Shown: positions 55,066 to 63,432 of the stretch, piece after piece | How positions within the stretch are numbered: the first letter of the stretch is position 1 | How the letters are laid out: each line of letters starts with the position of its first letter | Assembly: GCF_902459665.1 (NCBI RefSeq) | Contig: NZ_CABPSL010000010.1 | Coordinates: 62,001 to 126,000, forward strand | DNA: 64,000 nt | Direction of reading: 5' to 3' | Origin: Pandoraea cepalis | Lineage (GTDB): Bacteria; Pseudomonadota; Gammaproteobacteria; Burkholderiales; Burkholderiaceae | The notes under the pieces: generated by a model | Database searches by the model: none | What the model saw: only the letters and a program-made list of their open reading frames with translations | What the model was told of the DNA's origin: nothing | Program-made: the position numbers and the translations under genes

Positions 55066-56651
55066 CAGAACCTCGGCAATTCGGGATGGGGCAACAGGCC
55101 GCCGCGCACGTGCATCTTGCCGTACTCGGCGCAGCGCGCACGTGTGGGAATGCCCTTGTCGGCGTTGAGCAGGCCGGCGGGGTCGAAGGCACGCTTCACG
55201 CCAAAGAAGGCATCGCGCTCTTCCGGCGAAAATTGCACGCACATCGCGTTGATCTTCTCGATCCCCACGCCATGCTCACCGGTCACCGTGCCCCCCAGCG
55301 CCACACAGGCTTCGAGAATGTCGCTGCCGAACGCTTCGGCGCGGTGCCACTCGTCGAGATCGTTGCCGTTGAACAGAATCAGCGGGTGCATGTTGCCGTC
55401 GCCGGCGTGAAAGACGTTGATACAGCGCAGGCCGTATTGCACTTCCATCGCTTCGATGCGCTTGAGCAGCGTGCCGATGGTCCGGCGCGGGATCGTGCCG
55501 TCCATGCAGTAATAGTCCGGCGAGAGTCGTCCGGCGGCGGGGAAGGCGTTCTTGCGTCCGGACCAGAAGCGCAGACGTTCGGCTTCCGATGTGGACACCT
55601 GGATGCGCGTGGCGCCCGACGCCCGCAGCACCGCCGAAACCCTTGCGATTTCCTCCGCGACTTCTTCGGGCGTGCCGTCCGACTCGCACAGCAGAATGGC
55701 GGCCGCGTCCAGATCGTAGCCTGCGTGAACGAACGCCTCCACTGCCTGGGTGGCCGGCTTGTCCATCATCTCCAGGCCGGCCGGGATGATGCCCGCCGCG
55801 ATGATGGCGGCGACGGCGTTGCCGCCCGCCTCGACATCATCGAAGCTGGCCATGATGACTTGCTGCACCTGCGGCTTCGGCACGAGCTTCACGGTAATTT
55901 CCGTGACCACGCAGAACATCCCTTCGCTTCCGATGAACACGGACAGCAGGTCGAGTCCCGGGGCGTCGAGGGCGTGCGAGCCGAATTCCACGATTTCGCC
56001 GTCCATCGTTACGGCGCGCACACGCAGGACGTTATGCACCGTCAGGCCGTATTTCAGGCAATGCACGCCCCCGGAGTTCTCTGAGACGTTGCCGCCGATC
56101 GTGCAGGCAATCTGCGACGATGGATCCGGTGCGTAGTAAAGCCCATAAGGCGCGGCCGCTTCGGAGACGGCGAGGTTGCGCACACCGGGCTGAACGGTGG
56201 CGGTGCGTGCGTAGGGATCGACTTCGATAATGCGTTTGAATCGGGCAAGCGAGAGCACGATGCCGTCGGTGATCGGCATGGCGCCGCCCGACAGCCCCGT
56301 GCCGGCGCCGCGCGGCACGACGGGCACATTGTGCGCGTGGCAGGCCCGCAGGATGCGGCAAACCTGATCCTCGTCGGCAGGTAGTACCACGGCAAGCGGG
56401 AGCTTGCGGTAGGCCGCCAAGCCATCGCATTCGTACGGCGTGATCTGTTCGCGGTCGGTCAGCCACTGAGCGTCGGGCACGGCGGCACGCAGTGCCGCGA
56501 GCCGGGCGGCGCGCGTGGTGTCGTCAATCGTCTCGAAGACCGGCTCGTCGTCGACGCGCATGGGCACCGGCGGCGAAGCTGACGACGACGAGACCGGGCG
56601 CGGCGGACTCAGCGGCGCGGAGGGAGGCGGGGGCAACGCATTCGATGTCAT
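55065..56651 (-). CDS. glcD: Glycolate oxidase catalytic subunit GlcD
   Basis: 528-residue flavoprotein oxidising glycolate to glyoxylate. PRGAGTGLSGGAMP is the FAD pyrophosphate loop; GLYYAPDPSSQ and NVSENSGGVHCLKYG follow; HAGDGNMHPL and GEHGVGIEK mark the C-terminal catalytic domain. About 30 residues longer than E. coli GlcD owing to a Pro/Ser-rich N-terminus, so ATG at 56561 is also possible. First gene of glcDEF, divergent from a GntR regulator. Confidence 0.94.
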   Translation of the reverse strand: MTSNALPPPPSAPLSPPRPVSSSSASPPVPMRVDDEPVFETIDDTTRAARLAALRAAVPDAQWLTDREQITPYECDGLAAYRKLPLAVVLPADEDQVCRILRACHAHNVPVVPRGAGTGLSGGAMPITDGIVLSLARFKRIIEVDPYARTATVQPGVRNLAVSEAAAPYGLYYAPDPSSQIACTIGGNVSENSGGVHCLKYGLTVHNVLRVRAVTMDGEIVEFGSHALDAPGLDLLSVFIGSEGMFCVVTEITVKLVPKPQVQQVIMASFDDVEAGGNAVAAIIAAGIIPAGLEMMDKPATQAVEAFVHAGYDLDAAAILLCESDGTPEEVAEEIARVSAVLRASGATRIQVSTSEAERLRFWSGRKNAFPAAGRLSPDYYCMDGTIPRRTIGTLLKRIEAMEVQYGLRCINVFHAGDGNMHPLILFNGNDLDEWHRAEAFGSDILEACVALGGTVTGEHGVGIEKINAMCVQFSPEERDAFFGVKRAFDPAGLLNADKGIPTRARCAEYGKMHVRGGLLPHPELPRF

Positions 56652-56710
56652 CAGGCGGGCTCTCGGACCATCGTTAACGTGGGGCGACGTTTCGCGGATT
56701 GTTGGTCTAC

Positions 56711-56738
56711 TGGTAGACTGGTAGACTGGTCGACCAGT
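56711..56738. promoter_or_regulatory. Operator repeats between glcD and the GntR regulator
   Basis: Three tandem 8-bp units GGTAGACT, GGTAGACT, GGTCGACC end in a perfect 14-bp palindrome ACTGGTCGACCAGT (56725-56738). TGGTCnACCA dyads are the known binding style of FadR/GlcC/LldR regulators, so this is the probable glc operator. Confidence 0.75.
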
Positions 56739-56910
56739 TGTCGAATGATGCTATCGTAAAGGGAATGATCCGATTTCGACTACAGGGTAAACCCTTGATA
56801 TGAGGGGCATCCCTGAGCGAAGCCGGGCATCTGGCTGCGCGCCTGCCCTGAGCGAAGCGTCATCCTGTATCGTCGTGTCTGTGATTTTTCCGTCGAGAAC
56901 CGAAGCCGAC

Positions 56911-57744
56911 ATGTCGTCCAACGAGTCGTCCTTGCCTATGTCTTCCTTCCCTGCCAGCGAATCTTCGGGCACCGCCGCGAGTTTTGCGCCGGTCACGCCG
57001 CCGCCGCGTCTGCGTCTGTCCGACATGGTGTACGAACAACTGGAGACGATGGTCGTCGAAGGCCGGCTCGCCCCCGGCTCGGCGCTGCCGTCCGAGCGCG
57101 ATCTGGCGCAGCAGATGGGCGTGTCGCGCCCGTCCCTTCGCGAAGCGCTACTGCGACTGGAGTCGCGTGGCCTGATCGTGGGGCGCGCCGGTGGCGGGTA
57201 TCTGGTCGCCAATGCCAGCCAGCCGCTGCTCGCGGAACCGTTGTCTCAATTGATGTCGCGACACAGCAAGACCGTCGACGACGTGCTGGAAATGCGCGAA
57301 GTGCTCGAAGCCAAGGCGGTCGAGCTGGCGGCCGCACGGGCAACGCCCGAGGACATCGCGCGGCTCGCACAAGCGCTGGAAGCGCTCGAAGCGGCCTATG
57401 CCGCAGGGCGCGATGGTCTGGACGGCGAGGGCGAGGCCAAGGGACAGTCGTTGCTCACCCGCGTACCCGAACTCGACGCGCATTTCCATCTGGCGCTGGC
57501 GGAAGCCACGCACAACCTTGTGCTGGTGCACCTGATGCACGCGATCTTCGAGCTGTTGCGCGGCTCGGTGGTCGACAACTACCGCGCCATCGTCGGCCAT
57601 GGCGCGGATCTGGCCGAGCTGATCGAACAGCACCGTCGCATCTTCACCGCCGTGGCGTCGCACGACGCCACCGTTGCGCAACGTTCGCTGCGCGAACATC
57701 TCACCTTCATTCGCAACCACTCAGGCGACGTCGAGCCGGTCTAA
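56911..57744 (+). CDS. glcC: GntR/FadR-family regulator, GlcC-like
   Basis: 277 residues: Ser/Ala-rich leader, wHTH at about 30-100 (MVYEQLETMVVEGRLAPGSALPSERDLAQQMGVSRPSLREAL) and FCD effector domain 120-265 (EMREVLEAKAVELAA, DAHFHLALAEATHN with metal His, LIEQHRRIF). Divergent from glcDEF and next to the repeat operator, so control of glycolate oxidase by glycolate or glyoxylate is expected; lactate (LldR-type) is the alternative ligand. In-frame codons before 56911 are weak; ATG 56938 is possible. Confidence 0.87.
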   Translation: MSSNESSLPMSSFPASESSGTAASFAPVTPPPRLRLSDMVYEQLETMVVEGRLAPGSALPSERDLAQQMGVSRPSLREALLRLESRGLIVGRAGGGYLVANASQPLLAEPLSQLMSRHSKTVDDVLEMREVLEAKAVELAAARATPEDIARLAQALEALEAAYAAGRDGLDGEGEAKGQSLLTRVPELDAHFHLALAEATHNLVLVHLMHAIFELLRGSVVDNYRAIVGHGADLAELIEQHRRIFTAVASHDATVAQRSLREHLTFIRNHSGDVEPV

Positions 57745-58738
57745 CGCAATTTTTCTTGCCGGCGAGTCACCTCGCCGACGGTTGGCGGACCCCCCTAAAA
57801 CATCATCGTTTTCCCTGAGCCTGCACCCGGCGGTGCGATACCACCTGAGGGGGTGTCACGCCTCGTTCCGGCGCGCAATGTCCTGCAAGGCCCCGATTTC
57901 CGTGCGTTTGCCGGTTATCGGGCGCTTACCCCGACGCCGTCCAGGCGTCCGAATCGGGGCCGACGGCAACCGGAATGCGGGCGCTCTCGGGTTGACAGTG
58001 CCCCGGTCATGGACTACTTTTGGAACCATAAAAATACTTAATTCGATATATTGAATCTTGTATATCAGATGAAAGGCGCCAAAATGGTCCCGATAAGACT
58101 CGTGAATTCCTTCGGGCAAGGGCTGAATCGACGCCGTATTTTCTGGAGACATTCGTTGGGTAAGCACGCATTTCCTTTCGGGCAGCTTTCATGCGACGGT
58201 TTATCCGCACCGGCTGCCCTGTCGTATCCGCCGTTGGCGTCTGAGTTGGTGGTTCAGCGCTGCGGTCTTCCTCATCTCCCTGCCGCCCGTTGTGGGCAGG
58301 CGATCCGGCGATCACGCGTCTGCGAGGCGCGCTCGCCTGAGTGATGGGACGTGGCCTGCGATGTGACTCATGGGAATCCATCGCGACCCGCTGACAGCGC
58401 AGGCCGTTTCCCACTCGAATTGATTCACCCGTCACCCTTCGGCAGCCGGCAACTTGCCGGCGCGGGCCTAAAGCCCGCGTCGCCGCGCCGAAGTGGCGGC
58501 CGGAAGCGTCCTTTGGCGCTTCCGAAAGTCAGTCAGCCGGGGCTCAAGCCCTGCGAGCGCGCCGCCAGGCAGCGTTCCGTGATCAAGCGGCCATGCATGA
58601 GCCGCATGTAGCGCCAGGAGGCGTGTCGTATGCGCGATTCCCCCACGTTGGGGCGCGAGACGGCACGCGATGACGGCGGGTACCGCACAACGAAGCGCGG
58701 GCCGGCGTCAATCGTCTGACAGGAACAGGAGGCAAGTC
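57745..58738 (+). other. 994-bp non-coding region before oxlT
   Basis: The largest gene-free stretch. An AT-rich island (58015-58090) holds a near-perfect 16-bp palindrome ATTCGATATATTGAAT (58041-58056), a likely promoter/operator site. Short frames on both strands lack ribosome sites and consistent codon use. From 58270 to 58560 several hairpins follow (separate entry). The stretch begins with CGGCGAG/CTCGCCG, a hairpin after the GlcC-like gene. Confidence 0.5.
58445..58551. other. Cluster of four adjacent stem-loops in the oxlT leader
   Basis: GCCGGC-AACTT-GCCGGC (58445-58461), CGCGGGC-CTAAA-GCCCGCG (58461-58479), CGGAAGCG-N8-CGCTTCCG (58501-58524) and GGGCT-CA-AGCCC (58540-58551), all perfect. 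A weaker CCTGCC/GGCAGG stem lies near 58279-58300. Such density within 107 nt suggests a structured RNA; no known riboswitch core was recognised. Confidence 0.5.
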
Positions 58739-60064
58739 ATGCAAGCAAATGGACAACCGGAGGAGAAGACCTCTTTTCTGGGAGGGCGCTGGTCACAACT
58801 GGTGATCGGCATCATCTGTATGGGCCTGGTGGCCAATCTGCAATATTCGTGGACGTTGTTCGTCGAGCCGATGCAGGCGAAGCATCACTGGGGCGTCGCG
58901 GCCATTCAGGTGGCGTTCTCGATCTTCATCGTGGTGGAAACCTGGCTCGTGCCGATCGAAGGCTGGCTGGTTGACCGCTTCGGGCCTCGGCCGGTGGTGG
59001 CGGGTGGCGCGATTTGCGTTGGCCTGTCGTGGATCATGTACTCGTACGCCGAAACGCTCGCCGTGCTGTACACGGCGGCCGTGATCGCGGGTATTGGCGC
59101 TGGGTGCGTGTATGGCACCTGCGTGGGTAACGCACTGAAGTGGTTCCCGGACAAGCGCGGTCTGGCCGCCGGTCTGACCGCCGCCGGGTTCGGCGCCGGT
59201 GCCGCGATCACGGTGATTCCGATTGCCAATATGATCCGTGGATCGGGTTACGAGGCAGCGTTCTTCAACTTCGGCATCGTGCAGGGCGTGGCGATCTTCA
59301 TCCTCGCGTTGTTGCTCGTGAAGCCGCGTGCGCCGAAGGGCCTGACCGTGTCGCGCCGCACTCTGTCGACGAAGGTGGACTACAGCTCGGGGCAGATGAT
59401 TCGTACGCCGGTGTTCTGGGTGATCTATGTTTGCTTCGTCGCCGTGGCCGCTGGCGGTCTGATGGCGACGGCGCAGATCGGCCCGATCGCGAAGGATTTC
59501 GGTATCGCATCGATGCCGATGACCCTCTTCGGTGCGACGCTGCCGCTGCTCACGATGACGCTGTCGATCGACAATCTGTGCAATGGCTTTACACGCCCGC
59601 TGTGCGGCTTCGTCTCGGACAAGATCGGACGTGAGAACGCCATGTTCATCATCTTCCTGGGTGAAGGGCTGGCGATGCTGGGCTTGATGCACTTCGGTCA
59701 GAACCCGTACATGTTCGTGTTCTTCGCCGCGATGACGTTCCTGTGCTGGGGCGAGATCTTCTCGATCTTCCCGGCGCTGTGTGCGGACACGTTCGGTAGC
59801 AAGAACGCGGCGTCGAACGCGGGTACGCTGTACACGGCCAAGGGTACGGCATCGTTGCTGGTGCCGCTGGCCTCGGTGCTCGCCGTCGGCGGTCACTGGG
59901 ATCGTGTGTTTATCGCGGCGGCGATCATCAGCATCGCCGCGGCCGTGGGCGCGAAGTTCGTGCTCGCGCCGATGCGCCGACGCTGGATTGAAAGCGTGAA
60001 CAGCAACGAGGTGCAGGCCTCGGCGAATCGCCCGGTCGCGATGGGGGCGCCCGCAAGCGAGTAA
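58739..60064 (+). CDS. oxlT: Oxalate:formate antiporter-like MFS transporter
   Basis: 441-residue 12-helix carrier of the OxlT family. LQYSWTLFVEPMQAKHHW, GWLVDRFGPRPVVAGG and GAGCVYGTCVGNALKWFPDKRGLAAGLTAAGFGAG (region about 118-152) are family blocks. OxlT swaps oxalate2- for formate1-, generating a proton-motive force when oxalate is decarboxylated inside. frc/oxc genes are not in the window. A perfect AGGAGG ribosome site fixes the start. Confidence 0.88.
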   Translation: MQANGQPEEKTSFLGGRWSQLVIGIICMGLVANLQYSWTLFVEPMQAKHHWGVAAIQVAFSIFIVVETWLVPIEGWLVDRFGPRPVVAGGAICVGLSWIMYSYAETLAVLYTAAVIAGIGAGCVYGTCVGNALKWFPDKRGLAAGLTAAGFGAGAAITVIPIANMIRGSGYEAAFFNFGIVQGVAIFILALLLVKPRAPKGLTVSRRTLSTKVDYSSGQMIRTPVFWVIYVCFVAVAAGGLMATAQIGPIAKDFGIASMPMTLFGATLPLLTMTLSIDNLCNGFTRPLCGFVSDKIGRENAMFIIFLGEGLAMLGLMHFGQNPYMFVFFAAMTFLCWGEIFSIFPALCADTFGSKNAASNAGTLYTAKGTASLLVPLASVLAVGGHWDRVFIAAAIISIAAAVGAKFVLAPMRRRWIESVNSNEVQASANRPVAMGAPASE

Positions 60065-60089
60065 GCACGTTGTTCAGGAAGTCAGAGAG

Positions 60090-60118
60090 CGGGGCGCCGG
60101 AGACGGTGCCCCGTTTTT
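60090..60118 (+). terminator. Terminator after oxlT
   Basis: CGGGGCGCCG-GAGA-CGGTGCCCCG hairpin with one G:T pair, then TTTTTG. About 25 bp after the stop. Confidence 0.85.
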
Positions 60119-60170
60119 GTTTGCGCGCTCGGCGGGAGGGGGTGTTCGACCGATGCTGCGGGCGCCACCG

Positions 60171-60202
60171 AAAACAAAAAAGCCTCGCCGATCGGCGAGG
60201 CT
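60171..60202 (-). terminator. Terminator after the leftmost tRNA-Asn
   Basis: On the minus strand AGCCTCGCCG/CGGCGAGGCT forms a stem followed by TTTTTTGTTTT. Confidence 0.88.
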
Positions 60203-60212
60203 TTCTGCGTTT

Positions 60213-60288
60213 TGGCTCCTCGACCTGGGCTCGAACCAGGGACCTACGGATTAACAGTCCGGCGCTCTACCAACTGAGCTATCGAGGA
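60213..60288 (-). tRNA. tRNA-Asn(GUU), copy 1
   Basis: 76 nt with encoded CCA. Anticodon loop CTGTTAA gives GUU; D-arm AGCTCAGTTGGTAGAGC and T-arm GGTTCGAGCC are canonical. Acceptor stem reads TCCTCGA/TCGAGGA. It is the downstream copy of two. Confidence 0.97.
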
Positions 60289-60330
60289 TCAAACTTGGGT
60301 GCCGCACGCCGCTGTCACGGCGCATCGACT

Positions 60331-60357
60331 AAAACAAAAGCCTCGCGTGCGCGAGGC
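60331..60357 (-). terminator. Terminator between the two tRNA-Asn genes
   Basis: On the minus strand GCCTCGC-GCAC-GCGAGGC, then TTTTGTTTT. Its presence suggests each tRNA is a separate transcription unit or that read-through is partial. Confidence 0.8.
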
Positions 60358-60374
60358 CATCGCTTTGAAATGCT

Positions 60375-60450
60375 TGGCTCCCCGACCTGGGCTCGAACCA
60401 GGGACCTACGGATTAACAGTCCGGCGCTCTACCAACTGAGCTATCGGGGA
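60375..60450 (-). tRNA. tRNA-Asn(GUU), copy 2
   Basis: 76 nt with encoded CCA and the same anticodon and arms as copy 1. The acceptor stem is TCCCCGA/TCGGGGA, so the fourth pair is C-G instead of T-A: one compensated base-pair change. Confidence 0.97.
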
Positions 60451-60553
60451 TCAAAAGAGAAAGAGATTATAGGGGCGGCGTTCGCACACTGTCAACACCG
60501 GGTGCGCATTTTTCTGCGCGTGGCGCGCGACGTCCGCCCAAGTCGCCCGAGGC

Positions 60554-60877
60554 TTAGCGCTCGAGCAAATGAAGCTTTTCGGTGACGTCCTTCCACTGAT
60601 CCGCGTCGGGCAGGGACGGCTTGGTCTTGGTGATGCTCGGCCAGTTCGGGGACAGTTCCACGTTCAAGGCGATGAAGGCTTGCTGGTCGCCCGGCACGTC
60701 TTCTTCGGCATAAATGGCGTTCACCGGGCACTCGGCCACGCAGACGGCGCAGTCGATGCACTCGTCCGGATCGATGGACAGGAAGTTCGGGCCTTCGCGG
60801 AAGCAGTCCACGGGGCAGACGTCCACGCAATCGGTGTATTTACATTTGATGCAGCTTTCGGTGACAACGTGCGTCAT
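60554..60877 (-). CDS. fdxA: 7Fe ferredoxin (FdxA)
   Basis: 107-residue electron carrier with a 3Fe-4S and a 4Fe-4S cluster. Cys at 9, 12, 17, 21 and 25 in the first region and C40-x2-C43-x2-C46-x3-C50 in the second match the Azotobacter-type seven-iron ferredoxins. The long C-terminal tail (60-107) is normal. CTGGAG before ATG 60877 sets the start. Downstream is the tRNA pair on the same strand. Confidence 0.95.
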   Translation of the reverse strand: MTHVVTESCIKCKYTDCVDVCPVDCFREGPNFLSIDPDECIDCAVCVAECPVNAIYAEEDVPGDQQAFIALNVELSPNWPSITKTKPSLPDADQWKDVTEKLHLLER

Positions 60878-61139
60878 GCCAACAACTCCAGAGTAGGGCG
60901 CGAAACGGCTTCGAACGGCCGTTAAAGGCATTATTGTAACGCAGCCAGGGGCGGCAGGTGCGAGAGCCGAAGCGCTTCGCGCGCACGCCGCGGCGTCACC
61001 CGGTGCCCGGCGCGGACGTCATGCGTGACACCGCTTTGCGGTACGATGTCTGCTCTTCCCGCGCGCCGCGTCGTGGCTGTCTTGCCGATCGGCAGCGTGC
61101 GCTGCTTTCTGTTGCGTGTTCCTCGCGAAGTCTGTCGTC

Positions 61140-62333
61140 ATGATCATCACGTCGCTGCTCGATACCGATCTCTACAAGTTCACGATGATGCAAGTGGTGC
61201 TGCATCATTTTCCCGCAGCGCAAGTCGAATACCGCTTCAAGTGTCGCACCGAAGGTGTGGACCTCACGCCGTATGTCGACGAGATTCGCGATGAGATCCG
61301 CCTGCTGTGCGGATTGCGCTTTACCGAGTCCGAACTTCGTTACCTCGGTGCGATGCGCTTCATCAAGAGCGATTTCATCGACTTTCTCGACCTGTTCCAT
61401 CTGAACGAGAAGTACATCACGGTGCAGCCCTCGCCAAAGGGCAACGGCGAGATCGACATCACGATTCGCGGGCCGTGGCTGCATACGATCCTCTTCGAGA
61501 TCCCGGTGCTCGCCATCGTCAACGAAGTGTATTTCCGCAACACACAGCGCAAGCCGGCCTACGACGAAGGCCGTCAGCGGCTCAAGGACAAGATCGGCAT
61601 GCTGGCGGGCCGCGTCGATTATCGTGACTGCAAGATCGCCGATTACGGTACGCGACGCCGCTTCTCGAAGGAGTGGCACGAGGAAGTGATTCTCACGCTG
61701 CGCGACGAACTGGGCGAACAGTTCGCGGGCACGAGCAACGTGTACTACGCGCTCAAGCTCGGGCTCACGCCGCTCGGCACGATGGCCCATGAGTACCTTC
61801 AGGCCTGTCAGGCGCTCGGGCCGCGTCTGCGCGACTCACAGATCTTCGGCTTCGAGACGTGGGCGAAGGAGTATCGCGGCGACCTCGGCATCGCGCTGTC
61901 CGACGTCTACGGCATGTCCGCCTTTCTGCGTGACTTCGATATGTATTTCTGCAAGCTGTTCGACGGTGCGCGTCATGATTCCGGCGATCCGTTCATCTGG
62001 GGTGAGCGCCTGCTGGCGCACTACGCAGAGAATCGCGTCGACGCGCATACGAAAACCATGATCTTCTCGGACGGCCTCGATATTCCGAAGGTCCTTCAGC
62101 TTTTCGAGCGGTTCCGCGACCGTTGCAAGCTCGCCTTCGGCGTGGGAACGAACCTCACCAACGATCTGGGCTATCAGCCGTTGCAGATCGTCATCAAGAT
62201 GGTGCGCTGCAACGGTCAGCCGGTGGCGAAGCTCTCGGACTCGCCGGGCAAGAATATGTGCGACGACGATGCTTATCTGGCGTATCTGCGTCAGGTATTC
62301 GAGATCGCGCCGGCGTCAGCGGCCGGCGTGTGA
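61140..62333 (+). CDS. pncB: Nicotinate phosphoribosyltransferase
   Basis: 397-residue NAD-salvage enzyme converting nicotinate, PRPP and ATP to nicotinate mononucleotide. [13 protein letters not shown] at the start, GTMAHEYLQ and the PRPP-site ARHDSGDPF are hallmarks, with GVGTNLTND later. An upstream GTG would add eight residues; [10 protein letters not shown] is the family start. Confidence 0.96.
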   Translation: MIITSLLDTDLYKFTMMQVVLHHFPAAQVEYRFKCRTEGVDLTPYVDEIRDEIRLLCGLRFTESELRYLGAMRFIKSDFIDFLDLFHLNEKYITVQPSPKGNGEIDITIRGPWLHTILFEIPVLAIVNEVYFRNTQRKPAYDEGRQRLKDKIGMLAGRVDYRDCKIADYGTRRRFSKEWHEEVILTLRDELGEQFAGTSNVYYALKLGLTPLGTMAHEYLQACQALGPRLRDSQIFGFETWAKEYRGDLGIALSDVYGMSAFLRDFDMYFCKLFDGARHDSGDPFIWGERLLAHYAENRVDAHTKTMIFSDGLDIPKVLQLFERFRDRCKLAFGVGTNLTNDLGYQPLQIVIKMVRCNGQPVAKLSDSPGKNMCDDDAYLAYLRQVFEIAPASAAGV

Positions 62334-62523
62334 CGTTCGATGCCTGCCGCCTGGTCCGAGCGTCGCGCCAGAGCATTCCGATAGTGCGCGAACGTGCGTC
62401 GCGCCCGCAAGGGCAGCCGTTATAATTGCGCATCGCCCGCCGAACTTGCAACGGTGGCCTTTCGAGAGACGATAAGCGACGACGTTGGCCGCACACCGGC
62501 ACGTCGGCTTCACAGGACAGCCC

Positions 62524-63186
62524 ATGGATACCTCCGACGCCCGCAATCGCATCTTTGCCCGCATCCGCAATGCTCAGCATCGTCCCGATGCCGCGCGCGC
62601 GAACGAGCAGGCGGCGGCAGAGGACTACCTGGCACGGCATCCGCAGGGACCGCGTCCGGCCATGTCGGACGATCTCGTCGCCACGTTCATCGACAAGGCG
62701 CAGGCGCTCTCGACGACGATCACGCGCGTGCCGGGCATGAGCGGCGTGCCGGTCGCGGCCGCGACGTATCTCCAGGCCAACGGCCTCACGGACCAGGCGG
62801 TGGCGTGGCCGACCTTGCGCGAACTCGATTGGGCGAATGCGGGGTGTCGCGTGGAATTCCGCAAGCCGCAGGGCGACGATCTGGTCGGCATCACCGGTTG
62901 CTTCTGCGCCATCGCTGAAACCGGCGCGTTGATGATGATGTCGGGCCCCGAGACATTTGCGTCGGCCACCCTGTTGCCCGAAACGCATATCGCGGTTGTG
63001 CCCGCGTCGCGCATCGTCGCCGGCCACGAGGACGGCTTCGCGCTCATGCGTAGCGAGCGCGGTCAACTCTCTCGGGCCACGAACTTCATTGCGGGCCCGT
63101 CGCGGACGGCCGACATCGAACAGACGCTGGTGCTGGGCGCCCACGGTCCCTACCGAGTGCATCTCATCATCGTCGACGGTGCCTGA
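62524..63186 (+). CDS. lutC: LutC/YkgG-family (LUD domain) protein
   Basis: 220 residues. The LUD domain (about 60-215) ends in GITGCFCAIAETGALMM and ASATLLPETHIAVV, typical of LutC, the third part of the L-lactate oxidation complex. The LutA and LutB iron-sulfur subunits are absent here, so this is a stand-alone copy; a role in lactate use is not assured. Located 190 bp after pncB, same strand. Confidence 0.87.
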   Translation: MDTSDARNRIFARIRNAQHRPDAARANEQAAAEDYLARHPQGPRPAMSDDLVATFIDKAQALSTTITRVPGMSGVPVAAATYLQANGLTDQAVAWPTLRELDWANAGCRVEFRKPQGDDLVGITGCFCAIAETGALMMMSGPETFASATLLPETHIAVVPASRIVAGHEDGFALMRSERGQLSRATNFIAGPSRTADIEQTLVLGAHGPYRVHLIIVDGA

Positions 63187-63432
63187 GGCACGACGCCGTT
63201 GCATCGGCCCGCGACCGCGGGCCAACACCCAATGACTCCTTGCACCAGCGCGAATGCCGATACGCGATGGGGGGAAGGCTTTCGAGAATCGCCCGCCCGC
63301 TTCGGTATTTGATCCGCCGGGCCGTGCGGGACCTTGGTTTGAGATATTTCCCAAGGTTGCGCCATTTCGGGCACTCCTGCTTTGCGGGCGACTCGTACAT
63401 CGTCGACGATCAATCAATAGGAACCAAGAACA

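Noticed and set aside
58051-58344. 97-codon frame in the oxlT leader
   Set aside because: TTG start without ribosome site, and mixed composition; treated as non-coding but cannot be fully excluded.
58445-58551. CRISPR array or REP repeats
   Set aside because: The stems differ in sequence and there are no spaced identical repeats.
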